Position numbers and translations under genes: made by a program. The notes beneath the pieces are model-generated. The model saw only the letters and a program-made list of their open reading frames with translations. It was not told where the DNA came from and did not search any database. From IMG/VR virus record IMGVR_UViG_3300042539_001687, positions 1 through 61,602 of that record: DNA of 61,602 bases; one strand, given 5' to 3'. This DNA comes from a virus. Numbering within the stretch: the first letter of the stretch is position 1; each line of letters begins with the position of its first letter. This document shows, one piece after another, positions 16,978-23,976 of the stretch.

Positions 16978-17886
16978 ATGCCCCACACTTTGGACCCAAT
17001 TGCCCCCAGCTCGACAAGCTGGGGGTCGCAGGTTCGAGTCCTGCATCGCCCATTGCCGTACGGATCGACCGCACGGGAGGGGGAGGGTAATTCCGATTAC
17101 CACTCCTCTCCCGGCTGGTCGAAGTCACAACTCTGGGACCACGCCAAACGGGGCTCTAGGTACTTCTACCTTCGCCACGTCGCAAAGTCCATAAAGTCGG
17201 AAGAATCCTCCGCCCTCTCGCACGGCACCCGGCTGCATCGGTGGCTGGAAGTCGGGGACAGGCTGTGGGACGAGCTGGTCGTCCCACCTTCCGAAGTCCT
17301 GACGGACACGGGACTTATCGGCAAGAAAGCCCTGGCGTGGGTGGCCGAGAATGCTCCCGGCCGCGAGCCCGTTTCCTCTAAGGAAATGGCCCAGCTCCGC
17401 TATGAGGCGGATGCCGTCATGGGCCACAAGGCCGCCCGGCGCCTGATCGAGGCGGCTGTCGCACACGAGGTCAGTGTTCGGTGGACAGGCCCGGATGGCG
17501 ACCTGCTTCGGTGCAGGCCGGACCTGGTCTCGGAAGAAGCGTGGGTCGACCTCAAGACCACGAGAGAAGAGGACATCCTCTCGAGCTTCTGGCAGTCCGT
17601 AAAGGACTACGGCTATCACGCGCAGGATGCGCATTACCAGTGGGGCATGGAAGGGCTGGGCATGGAGGCCCGCCCGCTGGTTTTCATCGTCGTCTCGACG
17701 GCGCCGTCTCACGACTGCTGCGTCGTCACGCTGCCTCAGGAGTGGGTCGCTGAAGGGCGACGCCGGCTCCTGAGATCTCTGGCGGACATTCGCGTCCGCA
17801 TGGACCTCGACTACTGGTTGCCGGACCAGCATGGCGAGGTCATTGAACTTCCAGTTCCGGCGCATGTCATGCGAGGGACCGTATGA
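16978..17886 (+). CDS. PD-(D/E)XK exonuclease, RecB/Cas4-like (about 302 aa, start uncertain)
   Basis: It is probably the 5'-3' exonuclease partner of the Erf protein that overlaps it by 4 bases. The recognisable family sequence begins around 17095 (DYHSSPGWSKSQLWD). The nuclease core is visible as LRCRPDLVSEEAWVDLKTT (D...D-x-K) with a following helix near residue 215. No in-frame ATG, GTG or TTG exists after the tRNA fragment, although a strong GGAGGGGGAGGG lies at 17076-17087. The only start is ATG 16978, upstream of the att core, so the first 35 residues read through attP. The true start needs testing. Confidence 0.7.
   Translation: MPHTLDPIAPSSTSWGSQVRVLHRPLPYGSTAREGEGNSDYHSSPGWSKSQLWDHAKRGSRYFYLRHVAKSIKSEESSALSHGTRLHRWLEVGDRLWDELVVPPSEVLTDTGLIGKKALAWVAENAPGREPVSSKEMAQLRYEADAVMGHKAARRLIEAAVAHEVSVRWTGPDGDLLRCRPDLVSEEAWVDLKTTREEDILSSFWQSVKDYGYHAQDAHYQWGMEGLGMEARPLVFIVVSTAPSHDCCVVTLPQEWVAEGRRRLLRSLADIRVRMDLDYWLPDQHGEVIELPVPAHVMRGTV
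17006..17052 (+). other. attP: attP-like tRNA 3' fragment
   Basis: The fragment reads as the 3' half of a tRNA: anticodon stem CCAGC/GCTGG with a 7-nt loop, variable region GGGTC, T stem GCAGG/CCTGC around the loop TTCGAGT, acceptor strand ATCGCCC and discriminator A. The matching 5' half (a GGGCGAT-type acceptor strand and D arm) is absent upstream. Loop positions 34-36 read GAC, as in tRNA-Val, but position 33 is C not T, so identity is tentative. Such fragments beside an integrase are typical attP cores that restore the host tRNA after insertion. Confidence 0.8.
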
Positions 17887-18599
17887 GCGAGACCGCTGTT
17901 GCCTACAAGAAGATCTACACCGCCCTGAACCGCTGCCCCGACGGCACCGGCGAGCTGGCTGCCGCACTGGCGAAGGCCGTGCCTGGCTTTCTGCCGCTGG
18001 TCCGCAATCGGGTCAGCCACTTTGCCAAGAAGGGGCCGGACGGAAAGCCCATTCCTGACTACGCCGACCTGGCCCAGTGCCACAAGTCGGCGGCCAAGTC
18101 GCTGGCTGAGCAGGGGCTGGCGGTAGTCCAAACGCTGACGAACAACAGTGAGGGCGAGATGGTGCTGTGCACCCAGCTCCTGCACTCCAGCGGCCAGTAC
18201 ATCGAAAGCCTGATCCCGATCAAGCAGGCCACCAGCCCTCAGCAGATGGCGGCTTCGATTACCTACGCCCGCCGCACGGCGTACTGCGCAATGCTCGGCC
18301 TGGCTGCCGACGACGACGACGACGGGGCCACTGCAGAGCAGGCGTCTGCCGGCGCCGACCTGGCTGACACGGCCCGCGTTGGGTCCCTGGCGATGGCCGC
18401 ACTGGAAGCAGCCAAAAACCCGAACGATCGGGCTTCCGTGCTGGCGCGTGCCTCCAAGAGTGTGCAGGAGGGTCGCATGAACATGGCTCAGCTGCAGGCC
18501 ATGAAGGACCGGGCGGTCGAGATCGACGCCGACGAGGCCAAGAAACAGGGGTCCGCCCGTCGCCGACCCGCTGCCGTCGCCGCTGACGCCGGAACCTGA
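17883..18599 (+). CDS. erf: Erf-family single-strand annealing protein (238 aa)
   Basis: It promotes strand annealing in phage homologous recombination. It shows the ERF-superfamily pattern: a helical N-terminus, then GLAVVQTLTNNSEGEMVLC, LLHSSGQYIES, a QMAASITYARRTAYCAMLGLA core near residues 122-140, and a DDDDD acidic run typical of the end of the domain. The C-terminal 90 residues are Ala/Lys rich and likely flexible. The ATGA overlap with the nuclease gene upstream implies translational coupling of an exonuclease-annealase pair. Confidence 0.85.
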   Translation: MSETAVAYKKIYTALNRCPDGTGELAAALAKAVPGFLPLVRNRVSHFAKKGPDGKPIPDYADLAQCHKSAAKSLAEQGLAVVQTLTNNSEGEMVLCTQLLHSSGQYIESLIPIKQATSPQQMAASITYARRTAYCAMLGLAADDDDDGATAEQASAGADLADTARVGSLAMAALEAAKNPNDRASVLARASKSVQEGRMNMAQLQAMKDRAVEIDADEAKKQGSARRRPAAVAADAGT

Positions 18600-18613
18600 G
18601 GAGGGCCGCCCCA

Positions 18614-18880
18614 GTGATCAACAAGGAACTCATCGACCTGTGCCGCACCGTCGTTGGTGCGATCCAGGAGAGCGACAGCTTTGACGCCAGCCAGCTCCGG
18701 AGGCTGCTGATCCACATCGTGCCTCAGCTGCTCGCCGAACTCGACATCCTGGCCAACGTGCTGGAGTCCGTCCTATCCCAACGGATGCCAGTCGTGCCTC
18801 CGGAGCGGGAGCCCGAGCCCGCTCCGGAGGCCTCTCCCAAGAAGCGGAAGAAGCACAAGAAGGGGAAGGGCCGGGCATGA
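18614..18880 (+). CDS. small acidic-then-lysine-rich protein (88 aa)
   Basis: GTG 18614 has GGAGGG 9-10 bases upstream. Residues 1-55 look like an amphipathic helix bundle. The C-terminal 25 residues are Pro/Glu then Lys rich (KKRKKHKKGKGRA), suggesting nucleic-acid contact. It lies between the annealing protein and the helicase and overlaps the helicase by 4 bases. Family not recognised. Confidence 0.65.
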   Translation: MINKELIDLCRTVVGAIQESDSFDASQLRRLLIHIVPQLLAELDILANVLESVLSQRMPVVPPEREPEPAPEASPKKRKKHKKGKGRA

Positions 18881-20436
18881 AGCTGCGAGAGAACCAACGG
18901 ACGGCGGTCTCTGCTGTGTGCCAGGCCGCCAAGCGCGGCGAGCGGCGGATCGTGGTGTGCCAGCCTGTCGGATCCGGCAAGACCGAGATCATTGCCGAGC
19001 TGTGCCGGCTCGGACGGAGGCCTCTTGTGGTGGCCCCGCTGTTGGACCTGATGCGTCAGGCCCGCGACCGGCTGGAGATGCGGCTGGGAGAGAAGTGCGA
19101 CATCGAGCAGGGGGCGATGGTTGCCGAGTCGGTGGAGGGGCTGCGACGCCGAGTTATCGTCGGCTCTCGTGACAGCCTGCTCTCCCGGTCCCGATACAAA
19201 GCCAAAGCCTACGACGACGTCAGCCTGGTCTGCATCGACGAGTGCCACGTCGGGATCACGCCTCGCCTGGAGGCCATGCTGGAGCACTTCCAGAATCGGG
19301 GCGCCACGATCGTTGGCTTCTCGGCCACGCCCTACAAGGGGAAGGGCAAGGCATTGCGCTGGTGGCCTCGCCCGCAGGTCGTCTACTCGCTGAGAGAGGG
19401 CATCGACGACGGCTATCTGGTCTCGCCCAAGTGCTTTCTTTCGCAATCGACAGCGCTCGATATGTCGGCGGTCGATGAGGTGGCCGGAGACTGGGACAAG
19501 AAGCAGCTTGCCGCTGTGCTGACGGCCGAGCATTTCGTCCAGGAAGTCAGCAGCCTCGTGCTGCAGACCCACGCCCAGCAGCCGTCGGTCGTGTATGCGG
19601 CCTGCGTCCGGCAGGCGGAGCTGTTGTCTGAGGTGTTCAGCCGCTACGGAGTGCCGGCTGCCATCGTCCACTCCCGCCAGAATCCGCTGGTGCGGAAGGA
19701 CAACATGACCGCCTTCCTGTCCGGGCAGGCCAAGATCATTGTCAATGTGGGCATTCTGGGGTACGGCTGGGACTTCCCCGAACTCCGCAATATCTATATG
19801 GCGACGCCCACTCGCTCGCTGTCCCGCTACGAGCAGCGGCTGGGGCGCGGGACACGGGCTCTGCATGGCGTGATCCAGGCGGACATGACCCGCGAGGAGC
19901 GACGGGCGGCGATCGCCGCCAGCGAGAAGCCGCACTTCAACGTCTGGGACGTCACTGACAGCAGCCGCAAGCACCAGCTTCTGTCGGCCCTCGATGTCCT
20001 GGACGCCAAGATCCTGGAGAGCAAACGTCGGCGGCAGCTCAGCAAGGACCTGGCCGCTTCCGACGAGGGCGTCGCCTTTGAGGATGCCGTCAGGGAGCTG
20101 GACGCGCTGGAGTCAGCAGAGCGCGAGCAGGAGCGTGAGGCGCTGCGCGAGAAGCGCAGGGGCCTGCTTGTCGGGGTCACCTTCGAGCACGACTCTCGTG
20201 ACCTGTTCGCCGAGCCGGTGGAGCAGAAGAAGAAGCGCGGCTGGCGCATGCTCTGGAACGGGAAGTATCGCGGCGAGCTGATCGAAAATATTCCGTCTGG
20301 CTACTTGCGCTTCGTCATGAAGAGCGCTAAAAAGAAGGACGCTTTCACGGACGCCGTTTCGCGAGAGCTTGCCCGAAGGGATGCGGGCGGCCCAGTCACG
20401 CAGGGCTCAGTCAATGGCGAGCGAAGGAGCGCTTGA
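18877..20436 (+). CDS. superfamily 2 DNA/RNA helicase (519 aa)
   Basis: This is an ATP-dependent helicase of the DEXH type related to restriction-helicase and UvsW-like enzymes. Walker A PVGSGKT is at residues 30-36, DECH at 121-124 and SAT (motif III) at 149-151. The C-terminal RecA domain has VHSRQNPLVRKDNM, GYGWDFPELR and the arginine finger motif QRLGRGTR. Residues after about 360 form a long charged helix. It sits in the recombination/replication cluster and is the only helicase recognised in the genome, so it may serve replication restart or branch migration. Confidence 0.88.
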   Translation: MKLRENQRTAVSAVCQAAKRGERRIVVCQPVGSGKTEIIAELCRLGRRPLVVAPLLDLMRQARDRLEMRLGEKCDIEQGAMVAESVEGLRRRVIVGSRDSLLSRSRYKAKAYDDVSLVCIDECHVGITPRLEAMLEHFQNRGATIVGFSATPYKGKGKALRWWPRPQVVYSLREGIDDGYLVSPKCFLSQSTALDMSAVDEVAGDWDKKQLAAVLTAEHFVQEVSSLVLQTHAQQPSVVYAACVRQAELLSEVFSRYGVPAAIVHSRQNPLVRKDNMTAFLSGQAKIIVNVGILGYGWDFPELRNIYMATPTRSLSRYEQRLGRGTRALHGVIQADMTREERRAAIAASEKPHFNVWDVTDSSRKHQLLSALDVLDAKILESKRRRQLSKDLAASDEGVAFEDAVRELDALESAEREQEREALREKRRGLLVGVTFEHDSRDLFAEPVEQKKKRGWRMLWNGKYRGELIENIPSGYLRFVMKSAKKKDAFTDAVSRELARRDAGGPVTQGSVNGERRSA

Positions 20437-20821
20437 TGGCCGCTACGTTTGCGAGATCGGCATGTCGATGGCTGTTGAGCGGCTGCTCCGCTCCGGCTAT
20501 CAAGTCGCTCTTCCGATCATTGACGACGGGTACGACATCCTGGCGTTGGATGGCCGGCGTTGCTGGCGGCTCCAAGTCAAGGCTACCGCCCGGACGGCCG
20601 GCAAGAACAAGACCCGAGTGCGGATCTCTCGCGGGGGGCGCAAGCAACTGCGCTACGACGCGAGTCAGGTCGACGCCTTCGTCATTGCGAACATATCGAC
20701 CGGGATGCTGCTCTGCGTTCCGTTCGGGAAGGCATCCGGCAAGAGCTGGATCAACTTCTCAATCGGCACCCAGTACGCCGACTTCCAAATCCTGAGGGGC
20801 ATCAAGCCACACAAGAACTGA
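20414..20821 (+). CDS. PD-(D/E)XK-like endonuclease (135 aa)
   Basis: It begins at ATG 20414 inside the end of the helicase gene (23-base overlap); ATG 20462 is an alternative. A short N-terminal helix (MSMAVERLLRSGYQVALP) is followed by YDILALDGRRCWRLQVKAT, the D...QVK form of the PD-(D/E)XK nuclease core seen in small resolvase-like and homing-type enzymes. The size fits a single-domain nuclease. It may act as a junction-resolving or repair nuclease with the helicase. Confidence 0.7.
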   Translation: MASEGALDGRYVCEIGMSMAVERLLRSGYQVALPIIDDGYDILALDGRRCWRLQVKATARTAGKNKTRVRISRGGRKQLRYDASQVDAFVIANISTGMLLCVPFGKASGKSWINFSIGTQYADFQILRGIKPHKN

Positions 20822-21129
20822 CCGACAACACGAACGGCTGCGCGGGTTGGGTGAACCTCTGGCGCGCAGACGCATGACTCGCGACCAGAAGGGATTTGGA
20901 CGACAGCGAGTAGGCCAGCCGCAAGCGACAGGGCCAAGTCCGACGGTCAGCACTCATGGCCGTTAAGCAGGTCGTATGTCACCCGCCGGTGCGGCAGGGT
21001 GGCCACCCGAAAGCGTCCTAACGAGCAGCGGACAGGGTGGCGGCTAACCACAGCATCACGCTGGGGATTAGTCGCCGTCCACCCATTGCGAGCCTTCAAG
21101 CAACAGACAGGGTTGGGTAATAGGGGCTT
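20822..21129 (+). other. 308-bp noncoding, highly structured region
   Basis: This is the longest gene-free stretch inside the rightward early block. Between 21034 and 21102 two arms pair: GGGTGG, CGGC and CTAA on the left match TTAG, GCCG and CCACCC on the right with small bulges, enclosing an inner CAGC/GCTG hairpin. A self-complementary GGGTGGCCACCC lies just upstream. ACAGGG-type words recur four times. A structured RNA or a replication origin are both possible. A 30-codon frame at 20874 looks unconvincing. Confidence 0.5.
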
Positions 21130-21405
21130 ATGAGCACTGACTATCAGGTCTCTCTACTGAGAGTTACTGGGGCCAATGGAGAACAAGCCGTTGTGGCTTG
21201 CGTGAACGGCGACGCTGGTGGCGTGCTTGGCGTCGGCGATGAGGAAGGCTGGCTTGGTCCCTGCGAGGACGTACCCAGCGTTGTGCTTGACTGCACGGAG
21301 GTGATTCAGTTGACGAACCCGAAGGATGTCAGCGCCCTCGCGGCCTGGCTCTCTGCTGCTGCCGTGTGGCTGCAGGTTCAGCTTCTAACCAAGGAGACGC
21401 CATGA
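21130..21405 (+). CDS. hypothetical protein (91 aa)
   Basis: It is the first gene after the structured noncoding stretch and ends in an ATGA overlap with the next gene. It is acidic, Val/Leu rich and probably a small alpha/beta fold, with a hydrophobic helix near residues 70-85 (AAWLSAAAVWLQVQLL). No recognisable motif. Confidence 0.65.
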   Translation: MSTDYQVSLLRVTGANGEQAVVACVNGDAGGVLGVGDEEGWLGPCEDVPSVVLDCTEVIQLTNPKDVSALAAWLSAAAVWLQVQLLTKETP

Positions 21406-21656
21406 GCAAGTTCATTGGCAAAGCCCTCAAAGCCATCTTCGAGGACGGCGTGGGGTGCAGGTCGATCGTGGAGGCTATCGGCGGGGCGATCCGTCGCCGG
21501 CCGGTTGTGATCCTGGAGATCCGGGATGTTCAGGCCGGGTCGGACCAGCGTGCGGTGTATCGCTGGGAGGCCAGCTTCTCCAGCTACGACGAGGCGATCG
21601 CATTTGATGAGGCGGTGCGTGCCGCCTGCGAGCATGTGTCCAGGGAGGAGGAATGA
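21402..21656 (+). CDS. hypothetical protein (84 aa)
   Basis: ATG 21402 has AAGGAG 6 bases upstream and overlaps the previous stop. An N-terminal basic helix (SKFIGKALKAIFEDG) precedes a short beta segment (PVVILEIRDVQ) and an acidic C-terminal helix. It overlaps the HNH gene by 4 bases. Family not recognised. Confidence 0.65.
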   Translation: MSKFIGKALKAIFEDGVGCRSIVEAIGGAIRRRPVVILEIRDVQAGSDQRAVYRWEASFSSYDEAIAFDEAVRAACEHVSREEE

Positions 21657-22345
21657 GCAATGCAGTTCTTGGAGCCTTCGCCAGTGAGTTTCAGTTTTGC
21701 GCTGTCTGCTGGTCGCGAGCCAGCCTTCACATTCACCATCTCGTCGGGGGCGCCGGCCGGAAGCACGACCGCCGCAACCTGCTGCGCCTCTGCATGTGGT
21801 GCCACGACGGGCTCCACAGCGGCGGACAGCACGACCTCTCGAAGGGAATGTGCCTCACCGCCAAGCGAGAGGTGGACGACCAGCACTACGACCCAGAGTT
21901 CCTGGCTTCCCTCCGACTGCGACGACATTTGGGTTACGGGCCAGAGCCGTACCCCGAACGCGTTCTTCGGTTCCGGCGTCGCAACGGTTTCCCGGTGGAG
22001 CTTCTAGACATGGCCATCAATAGCCGTCGGAAAGGGAAGGTCGGGGAGCTGGAGGCTGCGGCCGAGCTGAATCGGGTTGCTCCGGGAGCCCATGCCCGGC
22101 GGTCCCAGCAGCACAGCGGGACGGAGAGCGCATCCGACCTCATTGCTCCTGGCCTGCCTGGCCTGTGGCTGGAGGTCAAGCGAGTTCAGTCCCTGAACAT
22201 TCAGGCGGTGATGGAGAAGTCGCTCGAGCAGTGCGGCTCGCTGGCCCCCGTGCTCCTGCACAGGAAGAACGGGACGGACTGGCTGGTGACCTGCCGGCTG
22301 AGCGACTTGGCAACGGTGGCCGGTGAGATCCTGAGGGCTGGGTGA
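21653..22345 (+). CDS. HNH / PD-(D/E)XK double-nuclease fusion (230 aa)
   Basis: Residues 16-55 form an HNH zinc nuclease: C16xxC19, H28-H29, N42, C47xxC50-H51 and H55. Residues 120-215 form a second, unrelated nuclease core, starting at an internal Met with the typical NSRRKGKVGELEA opening. Its likely active residues are E132, D162 (SDLIAPG) and E174-V-K176 (WLEVKRV). The internal ATG at 22010 has GGAG about 10 bases upstream, so the second domain might also be made alone. It lies in a cluster of short DNA-metabolism genes with overlapping ends. Confidence 0.8.
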   Translation: MSNAVLGAFASEFQFCAVCWSRASLHIHHLVGGAGRKHDRRNLLRLCMWCHDGLHSGGQHDLSKGMCLTAKREVDDQHYDPEFLASLRLRRHLGYGPEPYPERVLRFRRRNGFPVELLDMAINSRRKGKVGELEAAAELNRVAPGAHARRSQQHSGTESASDLIAPGLPGLWLEVKRVQSLNIQAVMEKSLEQCGSLAPVLLHRKNGTDWLVTCRLSDLATVAGEILRAG

Positions 22346-22638
22346 TGGCAGGCGATCATCACTTTTCAATCAACGGAGTGAAGTGGCTATGGCGCTACAC
22401 GGTCCTTCGCGGAGCGGCCCAGGGGTGGACGTACATGCCAGACCCCAAGAACCTGTACGTCAAGAAAAAGGTGCTCGTCGACACGCGGCTCCAGGGCCGA
22501 GCTCGACTGAACACCGAGATCCACGAGTTCCTGCACGCCGCCAACCCGACGCAGAGCGAGGAGCACGTCACCCAGCAGGGCGACGACCTGACCCGGATCC
22601 TGTGGGCGCTGGGCTACCGGCTCAAGGAGGGCCGATGA
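22345..22638 (+). CDS. mini zincin-like protein with HEFLH motif (97 aa)
   Basis: Around residues 60-75 is TEIHEFLHAANPTQSEEHV: an HExxH zinc-peptidase motif with a downstream glutamate pair that could supply the third ligand. The C-terminus ends in a helix with WALGYRL. There is no signal peptide. Many phages carry such short HExxH proteins of unknown substrate; this may be a small metallopeptidase or only a metal-binding fold. TGATG and ATGA overlaps on both sides indicate coupled translation. Confidence 0.65.
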   Translation: MAGDHHFSINGVKWLWRYTVLRGAAQGWTYMPDPKNLYVKKKVLVDTRLQGRARLNTEIHEFLHAANPTQSEEHVTQQGDDLTRILWALGYRLKEGR

Positions 22639-23102
22639 CGGTCTCGCTGGAGTGGTACGAGCTGAGCCGAGCGGCGCTCGTGGGCGTGTCCCGGAACGTC
22701 GAGGCCATGCGCATGGGCTGCCAGAACCGGATGCCAATCAACGACGAGTGGTCAATTCATGTGCTCGGTGCTTGCGGCGAGTGCGCGTTCGCCAAAGCCA
22801 CAGGCCGCTACTGGAGCGGAGGGGTCAACACCTTCAAGGCGGCAGCCGATGTGGGGCGTGAGATCGAGGTGCGCACCCGCTCCAAGCACACCTACGACCT
22901 GATCGTCCGGCGCGACGACAGCGATTCGAGCGCTTTCGTGCTGGTCACTGGGGGGCCGAAGGACTTCGTGGTGCACGGGTGGATGCGAGGCGAAGACGCC
23001 AAGCGGCCTGAGTTCCTGGCTGATCACGGCAATCACGGGGCGGCGTTCTTTGTTCCCAAGAGCGCTCTGCGCCCCATGCACGAACTGGAGGGCCGACTGT
23101 GA
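22635..23102 (+). CDS. PD-(D/E)XK-like phage protein (155 aa)
   Basis: The start is ATG 22635 (ATGA overlap, AGGAGG upstream). The centre reads GACGECAFAKATGRYWSGG, then DVGREIEVRTRS and LIVRRDDSDSSAFVLVTGG. This is the E...D-xE-V-R layout of a PD-(D/E)XK-type fold in which the usual Lys of the ExK motif appears as Arg. The family occurs in phages without known function. It may be an active nuclease or a catalytically altered one. Confidence 0.6.
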   Translation: MTVSLEWYELSRAALVGVSRNVEAMRMGCQNRMPINDEWSIHVLGACGECAFAKATGRYWSGGVNTFKAAADVGREIEVRTRSKHTYDLIVRRDDSDSSAFVLVTGGPKDFVVHGWMRGEDAKRPEFLADHGNHGAAFFVPKSALRPMHELEGRL

Positions 23103-23614
23103 ACACCACCACCATGCAGACGTTCTCTGGCAAGCTCATCGACCTGGCCAAGTTCACGCACCTGGACGTCAGGCTGGCTGACATCTCTCACGCCCTGAGC
23201 ATGATCAACCGGTTCACTGGTCACAGCACCTCGCCCTACTCAGTGGCCCAGCACAGCGTCCACGTGAGCCGGCTGCTGCCCGACGACCTGGCACTCTGGG
23301 GCCTGCTGCATGACGCCAGCGAAGCCTACTTGGGAGATGTCGCCACGCCGCTCAAGTCCCTACTGCCGTGCTACCAGGAGATCGAGGAGCGGGTGCAGCG
23401 GGCCGTTGCTCGCGCCTTTGGTATGCGCTGGCCGATCCCGGAGCCGGTGAAGCTGGCGGACCGCGCGGCGCTCGCGGCAGAGAAGGCTGCCCTGTTTTCG
23501 GTGCAGCACGACTGGGGATTGGGTGAGTGCATGCCGGCCAGGATCGGCGTCCCGCTCCCCTGGTACGAAGCCAAGTCAGAGTTTGAGTCCCGGTTCAAGG
23601 AGATGGTGAAATGA
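23099..23614 (+). CDS. HD-domain phosphohydrolase, YfbR-like (171 aa)
   Basis: GTG 23099 overlaps the previous stop. It contains the HD metal-binding set: the first His in VAQHSVHVS, then LLHDASEAYLGDV and a downstream Asp in KLADRAAL. The early segment MINRFTGH and PLKSLL also match bacterial 5'-deoxynucleotidases. The likely reaction is hydrolysis of dNMPs or related nucleotides to adjust the pool during infection. It is paired with the DUF5664 gene that follows. Confidence 0.8.
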   Translation: MNTTTMQTFSGKLIDLAKFTHLDVRLADISHALSMINRFTGHSTSPYSVAQHSVHVSRLLPDDLALWGLLHDASEAYLGDVATPLKSLLPCYQEIEERVQRAVARAFGMRWPIPEPVKLADRAALAAEKAALFSVQHDWGLGECMPARIGVPLPWYEAKSEFESRFKEMVK

Positions 23615-23976
23615 AGAGTGTTGTGCAGATGGAGAGCGAGCGAGTGAAGTACCAGAGCGGTGCGGTGCGGTCCTCCGATGCGGAGGCGACGCGGTACGAC
23701 CTGGTCAGTCCGATTGGCCTGGCTGCCGTAGCGCAGGCCTGCGCAGAGGGCGCGGAGAAATACGGCGACTACAACTGGGAGCGCGGCATGCCGGCTCGCG
23801 ACATGATCAACCACGCCCTGCGGCATGTGTACCTGTTTCTGGGAGGGGACAGGAACGAGGACCATCTGGGCCACGCCGCCTGGAATCTGATGGGCGCAAT
23901 TCACTCTCTTGAGGTGTGGCCGGAGCTCAATGAGGGGACTCTTCGTACCGGCTTTTGCGAGGCGCCAGTTAAGTGA
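23611..23976 (+). CDS. DUF5664 dATP/dGTP diphosphohydrolase-like protein (121 aa)
   Basis: It has the all-helical MazG-related pattern: RYDLVSPIGLAAVAQACAEGAEKYGDYNWERG, split across helices near residues 28-60, then MINHALRHVYLFLGGDRNEDHLGHAAWNLMGA. The EK-Y and HL-H-AAWN metal/substrate positions are present. The family hydrolyses purine dNTPs to dNMPs, and in some phages acts in 2-aminoadenine synthesis with PurZ. No PurZ is seen here. It forms a nucleotide-pool module with the HD protein. Confidence 0.75.
   Translation: MKSVVQMESERVKYQSGAVRSSDAEATRYDLVSPIGLAAVAQACAEGAEKYGDYNWERGMPARDMINHALRHVYLFLGGDRNEDHLGHAAWNLMGAIHSLEVWPELNEGTLRTGFCEAPVK

Noticed and set aside
16978-17053. Complete tRNA gene beside the integrase
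   Set aside because: Only the anticodon arm to acceptor 3' end is present; no matching 5' acceptor strand or D arm lies upstream.
16954-17103. Longer integrase start reading MQDSNLRPPACRAGG
   Set aside because: This peptide is the well-known false translation of the antisense of a tRNA 3' end; GTG 16953 has a ribosome-binding site.
20560-20877. Rightward frame overlapping the small endonuclease
   Set aside because: Different frame from the PD-(D/E)XK gene, without its own motif or ribosome-binding site.
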